The notes under the pieces were generated by a model. That model saw nothing but the letters and a program-made list of their open reading frames with translations. It did not search any database and was not told the origin of the DNA. Below are positions 52,191-61,700 of a DNA stretch of 64,000 nt, one piece after another (the stretch's first letter is position 1; every line of letters starts with the position of its first letter). A program made the translations under genes and the position numbers. The stretch spans positions 3,286,001-3,350,000 of the forward strand of contig NZ_CAXUQH020000001.1 in assembly GCF_964253085.1 (NCBI RefSeq), read 5' to 3'. Origin of the DNA: Paenibacillus_E sp964253085. GTDB lineage: Bacteria > Bacillota > Bacilli > Paenibacillales > NBRC-103111.

Positions 52191-52973
52191 TTAAGACGAT
52201 TTATGCTGCATGGATTTGCGAATGGCCGACCCAAACATCTTAAGGATTGTTTTTCTCGGAAGGATCCGTGCGAGTAGTGCAGTGAAGGCATTATTGCCTC
52301 CATCAAGGACGAAAGATGAACGTTTGCCAAGTGCTTTCAGTGCTGTGTCAACGACTTGTTCAGGTGTCCGCTTGCTCTTCGTTTCAACTTCCTTGGCGCT
52401 ATCGAAGAACTTCGTATCTGTAGGACCTGGACACAACGCTAGAAATTGGATCCCCTTGTGGCGATATTCTTCCCATAAGGATTCAGTAAAAGAAAGGATG
52501 AAAGCTTTGGTTGCACTGTACACGGAGCAATACGGGAACGGGAAGAAGGCTAATAAGGAGGCTAAATTGATAACGGCTCCTTCTCCTTTTTGAACCATGG
52601 CAGGCAAATAGAAATGTGTTAGATCCACAACAGCGGCAATGTTTAAAGTGATCTGTTGTTGATATTTGTCAGTGGAATGAGCTAGAAACTCGCCACTTAA
52701 ACCAAAGCCAGCATTGTTAATGAGCAGTCCAACATGCCTGCCAAGCTGCTCAGTTTGTTTGTACACTTCAGCAGCAGCATTCACGCTTGTTAAGTCAATA
52801 GCGATTACATCCACTTCAATAGCGTATGTATGGGACAGTTCGTTGGCTAGCTCGTCTAATTTAGCTTTGGACCGGGCTACAAGAATGAGTGGATGTCCTT
52901 TAGCAGCCAATTTACGAGCAAAGGCTTCACCTATCCCTGAGGATGCACCAGTGATTAATACAGTTGCTGACAT
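52191..52973 (-). CDS. Short-chain dehydrogenase/reductase (SDR)
   Basis: A 260-residue classical SDR. TGASSGIGEAFARKLAAKG binds NAD(P), NNAGFGLSG is the NNAG structural motif, and YCSVYSATK holds the catalytic Tyr and Lys with Ser upstream. GGGAGGAA ribosome site eight bases before ATG. The hydrophobic C-terminus and overall pattern resemble DltE/YqjQ-like SDRs. Substrate unknown. About 180 bp of divergent region separate it from the sensor kinase. Confidence 0.9.
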   Translation of the reverse strand: MSATVLITGASSGIGEAFARKLAAKGHPLILVARSKAKLDELANELSHTYAIEVDVIAIDLTSVNAAAEVYKQTEQLGRHVGLLINNAGFGLSGEFLAHSTDKYQQQITLNIAAVVDLTHFYLPAMVQKGEGAVINLASLLAFFPFPYCSVYSATKAFILSFTESLWEEYRHKGIQFLALCPGPTDTKFFDSAKEVETKSKRTPEQVVDTALKALGKRSSFVLDGGNNAFTALLARILPRKTILKMFGSAIRKSMQHKSS

Positions 52974-53173
52974 ATGAAGATTCCTCCCGCAATTTTATAA
53001 TATTACCAAATAAAGGTGAGAATACCTTTTAATTAATAGACAACAATTTCTCCAGCTACTATACTAACATAACGTGGTAGCGATATCTGCGCTATTCGAC
53101 AAAATGCATCATAAATTTTTTTTGCATAGACTTGTAATGTCTAGCATACAAAATGGGAAAGTGTGACAACTTC

Positions 53174-54925
53174 ATGAGAGTAAACAGAAGAATTATTTAT
53201 ATCACTTTTATTATTGTAATTTTGTTATTAATTACGAACAATAGCTCCTATTATTGGTATGCGAAATCCCTGTTGACGCAGGCAATGTCAGAACAGATGG
53301 CAACGACTGCGAATCAAATCCGAACGTCGATTGAGCAGTCGGAAGCGGGAGCTTTCTTCGTAGAGGATCTGATTGGGGAACAATTGCGATCTGCAGCTAT
53401 ATTGGCCAAAGGTAAACTGGATCCAGATATCGAGAAGGTGACGAATGAACAGCTAGCTACACTTGCAGCAGAAGCAGGTGTCGATGGATTTTCGCTTATG
53501 AAGCGCAGCGGCATCGGTGATGATATCATGGTTGGTAAATCCTCTGATCCCAATGAACTTACGCTCACAAGCACAATTACGTTTGGGTATTGGTTTACTG
53601 CTTTTGACCAATTGATGAAAAATCACAATGTTACGATACCTGAAGGGCAAAAACTTCCTAATTTCTGGGCGGGGATTTATGAAGTACCTGCTTCGGGCAC
53701 AAGCGATGTGAGTAAATTTGGTTATTATTACGATGGGGAAACGAATTATATCATTTGTGTATTTGTGAATGTAGATAAAATTAAGAAGTTCAAGGATATT
53801 ATTGGCGCAGATACGATTGTCAAAAAAACACTAACGTCCAATCCGGATATTATAGAAATTTCCGGATTAAACGGGATCACATTCGGTACGAAGCCGAAGG
53901 AATATACGAGACCGAATGGTATTATGTATGTTTCCATTTATGACCGTCCTGTGCTATTTGGTACGCATAACATCATCCATGTGAATGATTTTACGAATTT
54001 CAAACGAGCCATTCAGGACGAAAAGCCAGTAAGTGTGGTTGAAAGCTACGAAGGAAAGCCGATTCTTAAGACATTTGTGTATGTGCCAATTAAAGAGAAA
54101 ATAACGGATGTTCAGCGAGAAATTCCTTATGTGATAGCCATTGTTTCGGACTACCAGTCCATACAAAAGACGTTAAATGACCAACTAATTCGTGTTGCTC
54201 TGATCATTGTTCTGTTTACCGTATTCAGTTGTATTCTTGTATTTCTGGTATTCCGATTCATTACGAAGTCACGTGAAACAGCTGTTCAGTCCACACAAGA
54301 GATGTATATTCAAAATGTAGACCTTATGTTTGCAACGATACGTAGTCAACGACATGATTTCCTAAATCATGTTCAAACCCTATATGCCTTATTGACAAAC
54401 GGGGAAAAAGAGGATCAACTGCGCTATATGGAGGAATTAATTGAGGAAATTAATGAAGTCAATGATATTATTCGAATTGGTCAGCCAGCTATCGCTGCAT
54501 TGATTCAATCGAAAATAACGCTTGCGATGCGAACTAAAGTTTCTTTTAGCTATGAATTCACAGGTCTGGATGGGTTGTCTCTTGGTGTGAAATCGGTCGA
54601 TCTCGTGAAAATTATCGGTAATCTCATTGATAATGCATTTGATGAGGCGAATAAATTCCCAGTAGAAGAGCGAGAAGTTTCTGTAAAAGGCTGGAAGGAA
54701 TCGAACGATGTGAAGATTTCCGTGAAGAATCGGGTGAATCCAACTTTTAATCTGGAAGATGACACGGATTTGTTCGCAATCGGCTATAGCACTAAGTCAG
54801 AAGGTGGACATCAAGGGCTCGGCCTGCCGGTTGTTAAGGAACGCGTTGAGTATTATCGGGGAACGATAGAAGTTAAACTGGAGGAAGGCTTTATTTGTTT
54901 TGAACTATCGATACCTATGCAATAG
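53174..54925 (+). CDS. Orphan sensor kinase with Spo0B-type dimerisation domain
   Basis: A 583-residue membrane sensor kinase. A transmembrane helix lies near 8-27, a large extracellular sensing region follows, a second helix near 340-360, then a Spo0B/CitA-type dimerisation motif (RSQRHDFLNHVQTL, His near 393) and a GHKL ATPase ending EGGHQGLGLPVVKERV. This is the DcuS/CitA/AgrC-like group. No response regulator gene is adjacent, so it is an orphan. Start is uncertain: ATG at 53174 is used, with another in-frame ATG at 53153, and neither has a strong ribosome site. Confidence 0.85.
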   Translation: MRVNRRIIYITFIIVILLLITNNSSYYWYAKSLLTQAMSEQMATTANQIRTSIEQSEAGAFFVEDLIGEQLRSAAILAKGKLDPDIEKVTNEQLATLAAEAGVDGFSLMKRSGIGDDIMVGKSSDPNELTLTSTITFGYWFTAFDQLMKNHNVTIPEGQKLPNFWAGIYEVPASGTSDVSKFGYYYDGETNYIICVFVNVDKIKKFKDIIGADTIVKKTLTSNPDIIEISGLNGITFGTKPKEYTRPNGIMYVSIYDRPVLFGTHNIIHVNDFTNFKRAIQDEKPVSVVESYEGKPILKTFVYVPIKEKITDVQREIPYVIAIVSDYQSIQKTLNDQLIRVALIIVLFTVFSCILVFLVFRFITKSRETAVQSTQEMYIQNVDLMFATIRSQRHDFLNHVQTLYALLTNGEKEDQLRYMEELIEEINEVNDIIRIGQPAIAALIQSKITLAMRTKVSFSYEFTGLDGLSLGVKSVDLVKIIGNLIDNAFDEANKFPVEEREVSVKGWKESNDVKISVKNRVNPTFNLEDDTDLFAIGYSTKSEGGHQGLGLPVVKERVEYYRGTIEVKLEEGFICFELSIPMQ

Positions 54926-54936
54926 TAGATATGAAG

Positions 54937-54975
54937 AAAAATCGCTATTTGGTCAGCCAAATCAGCGATTTTTTT
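54937..54975. terminator. Bidirectional terminator
   Basis: AAAAATCGCT...TTTGG TCAG CCAAA...AGCGATTTTTTT between the kinase gene and the convergent membrane-protein gene. Confidence 0.85.
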
Positions 54976-54978
54976 GTT

Positions 54979-55500
54979 TCATTTTGTAAGTGAATAAGGC
55001 AGATATGGCAACACATAGTTCCAAAATGGAAGTACAAGACAGGCAACGAGTAGAAACCAACGAAATACAGTTTCACTCGGGGAGCCCGTATCGATTGCAA
55101 TCCATTTGGGGAGCAGTCGGATTTTGAACGGGATTGGCCAGAAGAGCTGGACACCACGATCATTGAGAAGGTCGATTAACGGATGTGAAGCATACGCTAG
55201 GATGAATACCCAAAAATATAAAGGGGGCAGAGGTAAGCTAATCATCAAGATAAGCGCCATGAAAAGCAAGGAATGCGTCAATGTTCGATGTTTGATTTTC
55301 AAAACATGAAGCAGTGCAGATAAAGGGAAGAGAACCTTGGCCATGGTGGAACCTGGTTTATCTACATCGGCTAGGGTACCCGCTAAGCAACCGAGTAATA
55401 GAGAACCTGCGGCATCCCATGTGAAGAAGCTGATGTCGCCATGAATGAGTACGATTTCGGCTGCAATCATTCCAGCGACACTATGTGTTTTTTGTAGCAT
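54979..55500 (-). CDS. YdjM-like membrane metal-dependent hydrolase
   Basis: A 173-residue membrane protein of the YdjM/DUF457 family. HSVAG, ADVDKPGS, HRTLTHS and ASHPLIDLLNDRG are the conserved His/Asp motifs, and roughly four hydrophobic helices are present. The ATG used has AGGAAGG eight bases upstream; an extension of 42 residues upstream is not supported. The family includes inner-membrane proteins under LexA control in E. coli, but no LexA site was checked here. Confidence 0.82.
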   Translation of the reverse strand: MLQKTHSVAGMIAAEIVLIHGDISFFTWDAAGSLLLGCLAGTLADVDKPGSTMAKVLFPLSALLHVLKIKHRTLTHSLLFMALILMISLPLPPLYFWVFILAYASHPLIDLLNDRGVQLFWPIPFKIRLLPKWIAIDTGSPSETVFRWFLLVACLVLPFWNYVLPYLPYSLTK

Positions 55501-55727
55501 AATTAGCGCCTTCCTATCTATGAGTTCATATAACTTTATACTATTCGATTTATACATGGAAATTAAGGGTATCGCAATACAAAAGAGATATTGTCGTATT
55601 TCACCTATATAAATGTCCGGATACACCTTATAAACAAGAGGGGGGATACTCTACAATTAGTCGTAAAGGTGCAATGAATAGCATGCACATCTCACACGAC
55701 AGCCCGTGTATCTAGGAGGAGAAACCT

Positions 55728-58433
55728 ATGAGTTCTATTCGAATTTCTGCTTTGCATTGTGAATATCAAGTTAATCCAATCGGATTGGACACTTCGCAAC
55801 CACGCTTTACTTGGCAGCTCGAAGCAGACACTAACGCTACCGTGCAATCAGCTTATCAGATTCAGGTGAGTATGCACCCAGGTGATTTCGAACCAGCGAG
55901 CTTGGTTTGGGATACAGCCCGTATTGCTTCGGATCAATCTGTGCTTGTTGCCTATGCAGGACCTGAGCTGCTGCCGCGGACTCGTTATTTCTATCGCGTA
56001 AAGGTATGGAATCAATCTAGTTTGGCATCGCCATGGAGTGAAATCGCTTACTGGGAAATGGGGCAGCTTCAAATAGCGGATTGGCAAGCGGAATGGATTA
56101 CGCCAGATCCTTCTCATATAGACCCGGATGCGGAAGAAGCCTACTACCTTCGGAAAACTTTCCAAGTAAGCGGGCAGATTCGCAAGGCGACGATTTATGC
56201 GACAAGTCACGGTGTATATGAGCTGGAGCTCAATGGCACGAGAGTTGGCGATTGGGAGTTAACGCCAGGCTGGACCAGCTACAAGCAACGTCTGCAGGTT
56301 CAGACCTACGATGTTACGAGCAGTCTGATCTCAGGGACTCAGCACACCATTGGCGCGGTATTGGCGAACGGTTGGTACAAAGGGAATTTAGCGTGGACAC
56401 AGCAGCGGAATGTTTTTGGAAGCGTAAGGGCACTGCTCATGCAAATGCATATCGTCTATGAGGACGGTACCGAAGTGATCGTAGTCAGCGATTCCTCCTG
56501 GCGAGCGTCACTTGGGCCAGTTCGTATGTCAGAGCTATATCATGGCGAAATCTATGATGCTGGTTTAGAGCTTTCGGGTTGGAGTCTGCCGAGTTATGAT
56601 GACCAAGCATGGGCTCCGAGTGTTGAACTCGGCTATGGCAAGGAAACACTGGTTATGCAAGAGAATGAACCCTCCCGAGTGACGGAACAGCTGCAGCCTG
56701 TCGCTGTCATCGTAACCCCGTCAGGGGAGACTGTGCTTGATTTTGGGCAAAATATGGTAGGGAAAGTACAGATGCGATTAACGCTGCCTGCGGGTACACG
56801 CATTGAACTGCTGCATGCAGAAGTACTTGATGCACAAGGGGATTTCTATATTGGCAATCTGAGGTCGGCCAAGCAATCGGTTACCTACGTTTGCAGTGGG
56901 CTGGATGAAGAATCTTATGCACCTCATTTCTCCTTTCAAGGTTTCCGTTACGTCAAAGTTATGGGATGGCCACAGGGTGTTGCATTCGATGCTTCGTGTT
57001 TTACAGGGCTGGTTATCCACACAGATATGGCGGCGAAGGGGACGTTTGAATGTTCGCATGAACTTTTGAATCAACTGCAACGCAATATCGTGTGGGGGCA
57101 GCGGGGCAATTTCCTCGATGTGCCGACAGACTGTCCGCAGCGTGATGAGAGGCTGGGGTGGACGGGGGATGCGCAGGTGTTCATTCGTACAGCGGCCTTT
57201 AACTATGATGTGGCGCTCTTTTTCAGTAAATGGTTGCGAGATTTGAAAGCGGATCAGCGCGCAGATGGTGGCGTCCCCTTCGTGATCCCGAATGTGCTTA
57301 AAGAGAAAGATCATTCTTCTGCAGCTTGGGGAGATGCGGCGGTTATTTGTCCATGGACACTTTATCAGGTCTATGGGGATCAGCGTGTGCTGGAAGAGCA
57401 GTATGACAGTATGAAAGGTTGGATTACTTACATCCGTCAGCAAGGTGAGAATGAATACTTGTGGCAAACGGGTTTCCACTTCGGTGATTGGCTCGGACTG
57501 GACGCCAAAGAAGGCAGTTATATCGGGGCAACGCCGAAAGATTTAATTGCAACTTGCTTCTATGCGTATTCGACTTCGCTTTTTGTCAAAACAGCTGAAG
57601 TCCTAGGACGCGAAGAAGATGTTGCTGAATTCTCAGCGCTCTATGAGCGCATCGTTGAAGCTTTCACTGCGGAGTTTGTGACGCCAAGCGGCAGGCTGGC
57701 AGGACATACGCAGACTGCGCATGTGCTTCCGTTGATGTTCGGACTTGTACAGGGAAGCACACGGGAACGCTTGGCAGCGACCCTTGTGGAATACGTCAAA
57801 GAGCAAAATTATCATCTAACGACGGGCTTTGTCGGCACACCTTATCTGTGTCATGTACTTACAGAGAATGGCTATCATGATGTGGCTGTCAAGCTTGTCA
57901 TGCAAGAGGATTATCCTTCCTGGCTGTACACGATTCATAAAGGGGCTACAACGATTTGGGAACATTGGGATGGCATCAAACCGGATGGTACGTTCTGGAG
58001 CGATGATATGAATTCCTATAATCACTACGCATACGGTGCAATTGGCGATTGGTTGTATCGGAAAGTGGCTGGTTTGGATTCCGACGACCAGCAGCCAGGG
58101 TACAAACGCATGACCTTCCGACCTCGGCCAGATTCTGGGCTTACGCATGCTAAAGCATCCCTCAACACGAATTACGGGGAGGTTCGCAGTGAATGGGCTA
58201 TCGCAGAAGAAGGTGTTATCCGGTATACGTTCCAGCTCCCGCCAAACACTAGCGGAGAGGTCATCTTAGTTGGATCGACTCTTTCGGAAGTGACATGTCA
58301 GGGTCAGAAGATAGATACCATAGCGGGCATTCGAGGTGCTAGGGAAGACGAAGGCGATGTAAGGATCGAGCTTGGCTCAGGAATTTATCAATTTCAAGTA
58401 CAACGCACAAACTCCTTATCTTTGTCATTCTAA
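55728..58433 (+). CDS. Alpha-L-rhamnosidase (GH78)
   Basis: A 901-residue cytoplasmic GH78 alpha-L-rhamnosidase. The N-terminal beta-sandwich domains (FTWQLEADTNATVQSAYQI onwards) lead to an (alpha/alpha)6 barrel with the family signature TDCPQRDERLGWTGDAQVF near residue 470, which carries conserved catalytic acidic residues, and WEHWDGI near 745. No signal peptide, so it works on imported rhamnosides. Very strong AGGAGG ribosome site. Stand-alone gene, followed by comFB with its own promoter. It may serve the sugar transporters in this region, but that link is inference. Confidence 0.92.
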   Translation: MSSIRISALHCEYQVNPIGLDTSQPRFTWQLEADTNATVQSAYQIQVSMHPGDFEPASLVWDTARIASDQSVLVAYAGPELLPRTRYFYRVKVWNQSSLASPWSEIAYWEMGQLQIADWQAEWITPDPSHIDPDAEEAYYLRKTFQVSGQIRKATIYATSHGVYELELNGTRVGDWELTPGWTSYKQRLQVQTYDVTSSLISGTQHTIGAVLANGWYKGNLAWTQQRNVFGSVRALLMQMHIVYEDGTEVIVVSDSSWRASLGPVRMSELYHGEIYDAGLELSGWSLPSYDDQAWAPSVELGYGKETLVMQENEPSRVTEQLQPVAVIVTPSGETVLDFGQNMVGKVQMRLTLPAGTRIELLHAEVLDAQGDFYIGNLRSAKQSVTYVCSGLDEESYAPHFSFQGFRYVKVMGWPQGVAFDASCFTGLVIHTDMAAKGTFECSHELLNQLQRNIVWGQRGNFLDVPTDCPQRDERLGWTGDAQVFIRTAAFNYDVALFFSKWLRDLKADQRADGGVPFVIPNVLKEKDHSSAAWGDAAVICPWTLYQVYGDQRVLEEQYDSMKGWITYIRQQGENEYLWQTGFHFGDWLGLDAKEGSYIGATPKDLIATCFYAYSTSLFVKTAEVLGREEDVAEFSALYERIVEAFTAEFVTPSGRLAGHTQTAHVLPLMFGLVQGSTRERLAATLVEYVKEQNYHLTTGFVGTPYLCHVLTENGYHDVAVKLVMQEDYPSWLYTIHKGATTIWEHWDGIKPDGTFWSDDMNSYNHYAYGAIGDWLYRKVAGLDSDDQQPGYKRMTFRPRPDSGLTHAKASLNTNYGEVRSEWAIAEEGVIRYTFQLPPNTSGEVILVGSTLSEVTCQGQKIDTIAGIRGAREDEGDVRIELGSGIYQFQVQRTNSLSLSF

Positions 58434-58449
58434 GTTTATCGAGTATAAT
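58422..58449 (+). promoter_or_regulatory. Predicted promoter for comFB
   Basis: TTGTCA (58422-58427), 16-bp spacer, TATAAT (58444-58449). The -35 overlaps the end of the rhamnosidase gene. Confidence 0.65.
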
Positions 58450-58484
58450 AGACTTATCGAATGTTCTTAGAGGGAGAGTTACAG

Positions 58485-58754
58485 ATGACTGTCATCAACG
58501 CAATGGAAACCGTGGTTAAGCAGTTGTTTGAAGAATTTCGGAAGAACTATGAATTGAAGTGTGATTGTTTAACCTGCCAAGAAGATATATTGGCAATCGC
58601 GCTGAACAAGCTTCCGCCACGTTATACTTCCAGTGAGAAGGGGCATCTATTTGTAAAAGGTGAATACACGAATCAACAGTTGCGTTCAGACGTCATGCGA
58701 GAATTAATGGAAGCATCGAGCATTGTTGAGCATCATCAGCATCATCGCGATTAA
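58485..58754 (+). CDS. comFB: Late competence protein ComFB
   Basis: An 89-residue ComFB-family protein. CDCLTCQEDILAIALNKLPPRYT is the signature with paired cysteines (CxCxxC) and the ALNKLPPRY stretch. The ATG used has GGGAGAG about nine bases upstream. It has its own promoter and terminator, away from comF genes, and ends in a His-rich tail (HHQHH). The family is known from competence operons, but some homologues bind second messengers; the role here is not clear. Confidence 0.85.
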   Translation: MTVINAMETVVKQLFEEFRKNYELKCDCLTCQEDILAIALNKLPPRYTSSEKGHLFVKGEYTNQQLRSDVMRELMEASSIVEHHQHHRD

Positions 58755-58769
58755 AAGTAATGCTGGCAT

Positions 58770-58810
58770 ACGCCGCTATCTCCGTTAAACCGGAGGTGGC
58801 GGCGTTTTTG
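58770..58810 (+). terminator. Intrinsic terminator of comFB
   Basis: ACGCCGC...CTCCG with CGGAG...GCGGCGT, followed by TTTTT. Confidence 0.8.
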
Positions 58811-58871
58811 ATGTTAGGTGAATGCGCGGCTAGTGCGTAAGCTATTCGGATTCGCCTGCTGAAGCTGATAT

Positions 58872-59056
58872 TTAGTCCGATATTTCCGAATTAATACGAG
58901 GATTACTTGTGAAAATGCCCAATAGTCCGATTCTACCGAACTAACTAGCCATTTTCCTCGCGTGAGAGTTGTTTGGGGCGATTTAGTTCGGCTATTTAGG
59001 ACTAACTAAACTTTAATGAAACACTCAGTGGGATTAGTTCGGCAAATTCGGACTAT
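58872..59056. repeat. Intergenic repeat family B, four copies
   Basis: Four 23-bp copies of a consensus close to ATAGTCCGANNNNNCCGAACTAA lie at 58872, 58922 (direct) and 58983, 59034 (inverted), at steps of 50, 61 and 51 bp. The two pairs face each other, so the RNA could fold into a long structure. No gene is seen between 58755 and 59443; an apparent frame at 59102-59335 is not convincing. Confidence 0.75.
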
Positions 59057-59148
59057 ACGTTGCGTGGCAGTAACCGGACCTGAGCCAGTGGAAAAATCAG
59101 AATGAGAAGATCGAATCATCTCGTCGAGTGCGTCATGGGGTTTTGGAG

Positions 59149-59179
59149 TTGTGTAAGTCGAATAAATCGACTTACACAA
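59149..59179. repeat. Perfect 13-bp inverted repeat
   Basis: TTGTGTAAGTCGA, five-base loop, TCGACTTACACAA. No T-run follows, so a terminator is unlikely; an operator or cruciform is possible. Confidence 0.5.
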
Positions 59180-59443
59180 GCGCGACATGTGCTTTTGGAG
59201 GTTAATTCGTTCCACACTTCCCACGCACTACTCACGCACTACCTCGACATAGTTCTTACGTACTATCCTGCGCAAACCCACGCCACAAACCGTTTGTCAC
59301 GACTCCCTGAATGCAAACGAAATTACATAATATAGAAAAAAAAGATGTAAGAGATGCAAAAAAAAATGCGCTGTTTTTTCACTCGCTTCAAGATAAGATA
59401 GTAATAAGAATTTCCAAATAAATGAAAATTAGGAGGGGTTCAT

Positions 59444-59611
59444 GTGAAATCAGAGCAGTTTAATGGCATTTTTGATTCGGTGTTAACGGATGTTGTACAA
59501 CAATCTTATGGCAATATATGCTTGCCCTCCGATGAACAAATCCTACAATCGATGAAAAAAATGATGTCGATGCTAGAAGAAAAATCGAAATGGTTGTTGC
59601 ACAATGAATGA
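59444..59611 (+). CDS. Unrecognised 55-residue protein overlapping sda
   Basis: A short gene with GTG start and a strong AGGAGG four or five bases upstream, encoding a 55-residue mostly helical soluble protein (SEQFNGIFDSVLTDVV, MKKMMSMLEEKSK). It overlaps the start of sda by eight bases, so the two are co-translated. I do not recognise the family. Its overlap suggests a role with the sporulation checkpoint protein or its regulation, which is speculation. Confidence 0.6.
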   Translation: MKSEQFNGIFDSVLTDVVQQSYGNICLPSDEQILQSMKKMMSMLEEKSKWLLHNE

Positions 59612-59774
59612 TCGCGAAAATTTGAAAGCCATCTCCAATGACTCGCTTGTTGATGCCTATATAAATGCAAGCCGGATGAAGCTGAGTAAGGAATTTCTTA
59701 TGTTTTTACTATTAGAAATTCAAGCTAGACAGATTAGTTTATTCCGAGATAACACTTTAGAAAGCACAAGTTAA
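59604..59774 (+). CDS. sda: Sporulation kinase inhibitor Sda
   Basis: A 56-residue protein matching Sda, which blocks the sporulation histidine kinase KinA during replication stress in B. subtilis. Residues 11-45 (SNDSLVDAYINASRM and FLMFLLLEIQARQI) align with the antiparallel helical hairpin of B. subtilis Sda (LSDELLIESYFKATEMNL...). The ATG overlaps the previous small gene by eight bases. In B. subtilis the gene has DnaA-binding sites upstream; no clear TTATCCACA box was seen here. Confidence 0.8.
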   Translation: MNDRENLKAISNDSLVDAYINASRMKLSKEFLMFLLLEIQARQISLFRDNTLESTS

Positions 59775-59894
59775 TGTTCGCCCCAAGTGGCGAGTTTAAA
59801 AAAAGGTATGAATCCTTTACAATGTAACGGACAGGGAGCTCCTGACGTTGCACGGTAGGGGATTTTTTGTTTTCGCTAAAGGGAGGGCACGCTC

Positions 59895-61697
59895 ATGCAC
59901 ATACTTCAGAAGTTGATTCCTACAACACACTGGTTTCGCAACCAACGCATCCGATATAAAATCATTCTCATTTATTTTCCACTTATCTTTGTCCCCCTGT
60001 TTGTGCTGGGTTTCGTTTCGAACCAGGTGTATACGAACGCAATCGTCAAAAAAACGATCAAAAATGTGTCGGACAACTCCTCCCTCATCATTACCCGCAT
60101 TACAGGTATGTTAACGAACGTAGAGAGCTGCGCAAATATGCTAACGATCAATCTGAACAAGGTTATTGTCGAGGATCCACAATCCTTAGCCGCACCAGAA
60201 GCTAGCCTGCAAATGTACACGCAGATCACGAATCAACTTAGCTTTGCTTTGCTTGTTTTTCCCGATGTGCAGTCAGCAGCATTCATTGATACGAATAATC
60301 GGATATATGGCTCGAATGTACTCATGGAGCGGAATCGCGATTGGATCACGAGCAGTCCCATGTTGAAGCAAATTGATACATCAAGCGGGAATAACATTTG
60401 GTTCCCCATGCAGCGCAGAGATTATTTAACCAATGGTTCACAAGAAACGGTGATGACCTTGGGCAAACGGATCGTGAATATTTATACAGGGCAGAAACTT
60501 GGTCTGCTTGTACTCAATATCAAAGAGAGTTCTTTATCCGCGATTTATCAGAAAATCGGTTCGATCCAAGATGGAAGCTACTTTATCGTTGATGATGAAG
60601 GTGTTGTTACCTCTTCGCAGCATCCAGAAGATGTGCTCCAAGAAGTGGCGATTCCTGAAATGAAGCGTTGGATCACATCTAGTAAGCATTCTTCTGAGCC
60701 CACTTCATTTGAATATGAGAAAACGCTCGTCGTAAGTTCCGACGTACCTAGCTTCGGTTGGAAATTAATCTCGATGGCACCTCTAGCCTCGTTAACGGCA
60801 GATACGCGCAAAATTACATTACTCATCGCGCTGTTGGGGATTGTCTGCCTCTTTTTTGCGCTTCTTGGCGCAGGCATGCTCTCTCAATTGATTGCCAAGC
60901 CTATTATGGGGCTCACGAAATATATGAAGAAGGTTAAGGAGGGCAGCTTAGACATCGAATTCCAAGTGAATTCGGAGGACGAGATTGGGATGCTGTCTTC
61001 TGGCTTTAATGCCATGATTCGGCGGATTCAGGAGCTATTGACCAACATTAATTGGGAGCAAAAGAAGAAGCGTGAATACGAACTCGCGCTCATTCAAGCG
61101 CAGATTAAGCCACATTTCCTATATAATACGTTGGATGTCATCTACACGCTGTCAGAAATGGGACGAACCCGCGATGTGCAGCGGACAACGAAAGCACTGG
61201 CCGATTTCTATCGCGCTGCGCTTAGTAAAGGCCGCGAAACCATCACGATTGAAGAAGAAATTCGTATTGCGAAAGATTATTTATCCATCCAACGAATTCG
61301 CTATTCTGATGTATTTACGTATGAGTTTGATATTCATAACGATGTGCTAAGCGGTCAAATTCCGAAACTGACCATACAGCCGCTTATTGAAAACGCCATT
61401 TATCACGGGCTCAAAACGAAAGGAAGTCTTGGACTTCTTAAGGTAACAGGCGAAATTGTCGATGCCAAAATAAAAATCATTGTCGCAGATGATGGCGTGG
61501 GCATGGATTCAGATCGGCTCAAATCCATTGTGAAAAAGACGGAATCTCCTCAAGAGGCCGTGGGATATGGCTTCAAGAATGTGAATGACCGCATCCAATT
61601 GTACTATGGAGATGAATATGGATTGCAAATTACAAGTGAACAAGGACAAGGCACGGAAGTTACACTATGGCTGCCTTTTCAGAGTACGGAGGAGTAA
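59895..61697 (+). CDS. YesM-type sensor histidine kinase
   Basis: A 600-residue membrane sensor kinase with a transmembrane helix near 26-46, an extracellular domain, a second helix near 305-330, HAMP, QIKPHFLYN (His near 404) and HATPase (IQPLIENAIYHG, DDGVGMD). GGGAGGG ribosome site eight bases before ATG. Its regulator starts three bases after the stop and a sugar-binding protein follows, so this is a third inducible uptake module. Confidence 0.92.
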   Translation: MHILQKLIPTTHWFRNQRIRYKIILIYFPLIFVPLFVLGFVSNQVYTNAIVKKTIKNVSDNSSLIITRITGMLTNVESCANMLTINLNKVIVEDPQSLAAPEASLQMYTQITNQLSFALLVFPDVQSAAFIDTNNRIYGSNVLMERNRDWITSSPMLKQIDTSSGNNIWFPMQRRDYLTNGSQETVMTLGKRIVNIYTGQKLGLLVLNIKESSLSAIYQKIGSIQDGSYFIVDDEGVVTSSQHPEDVLQEVAIPEMKRWITSSKHSSEPTSFEYEKTLVVSSDVPSFGWKLISMAPLASLTADTRKITLLIALLGIVCLFFALLGAGMLSQLIAKPIMGLTKYMKKVKEGSLDIEFQVNSEDEIGMLSSGFNAMIRRIQELLTNINWEQKKKREYELALIQAQIKPHFLYNTLDVIYTLSEMGRTRDVQRTTKALADFYRAALSKGRETITIEEEIRIAKDYLSIQRIRYSDVFTYEFDIHNDVLSGQIPKLTIQPLIENAIYHGLKTKGSLGLLKVTGEIVDAKIKIIVADDGVGMDSDRLKSIVKKTESPQEAVGYGFKNVNDRIQLYYGDEYGLQITSEQGQGTEVTLWLPFQSTEE

Positions 61698-61700
61698 CGT

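Noticed and set aside
59102..59335. Open frame of about 77 codons
   Set aside because: No ribosome site, crosses an inverted repeat, and the composition is not protein-like.
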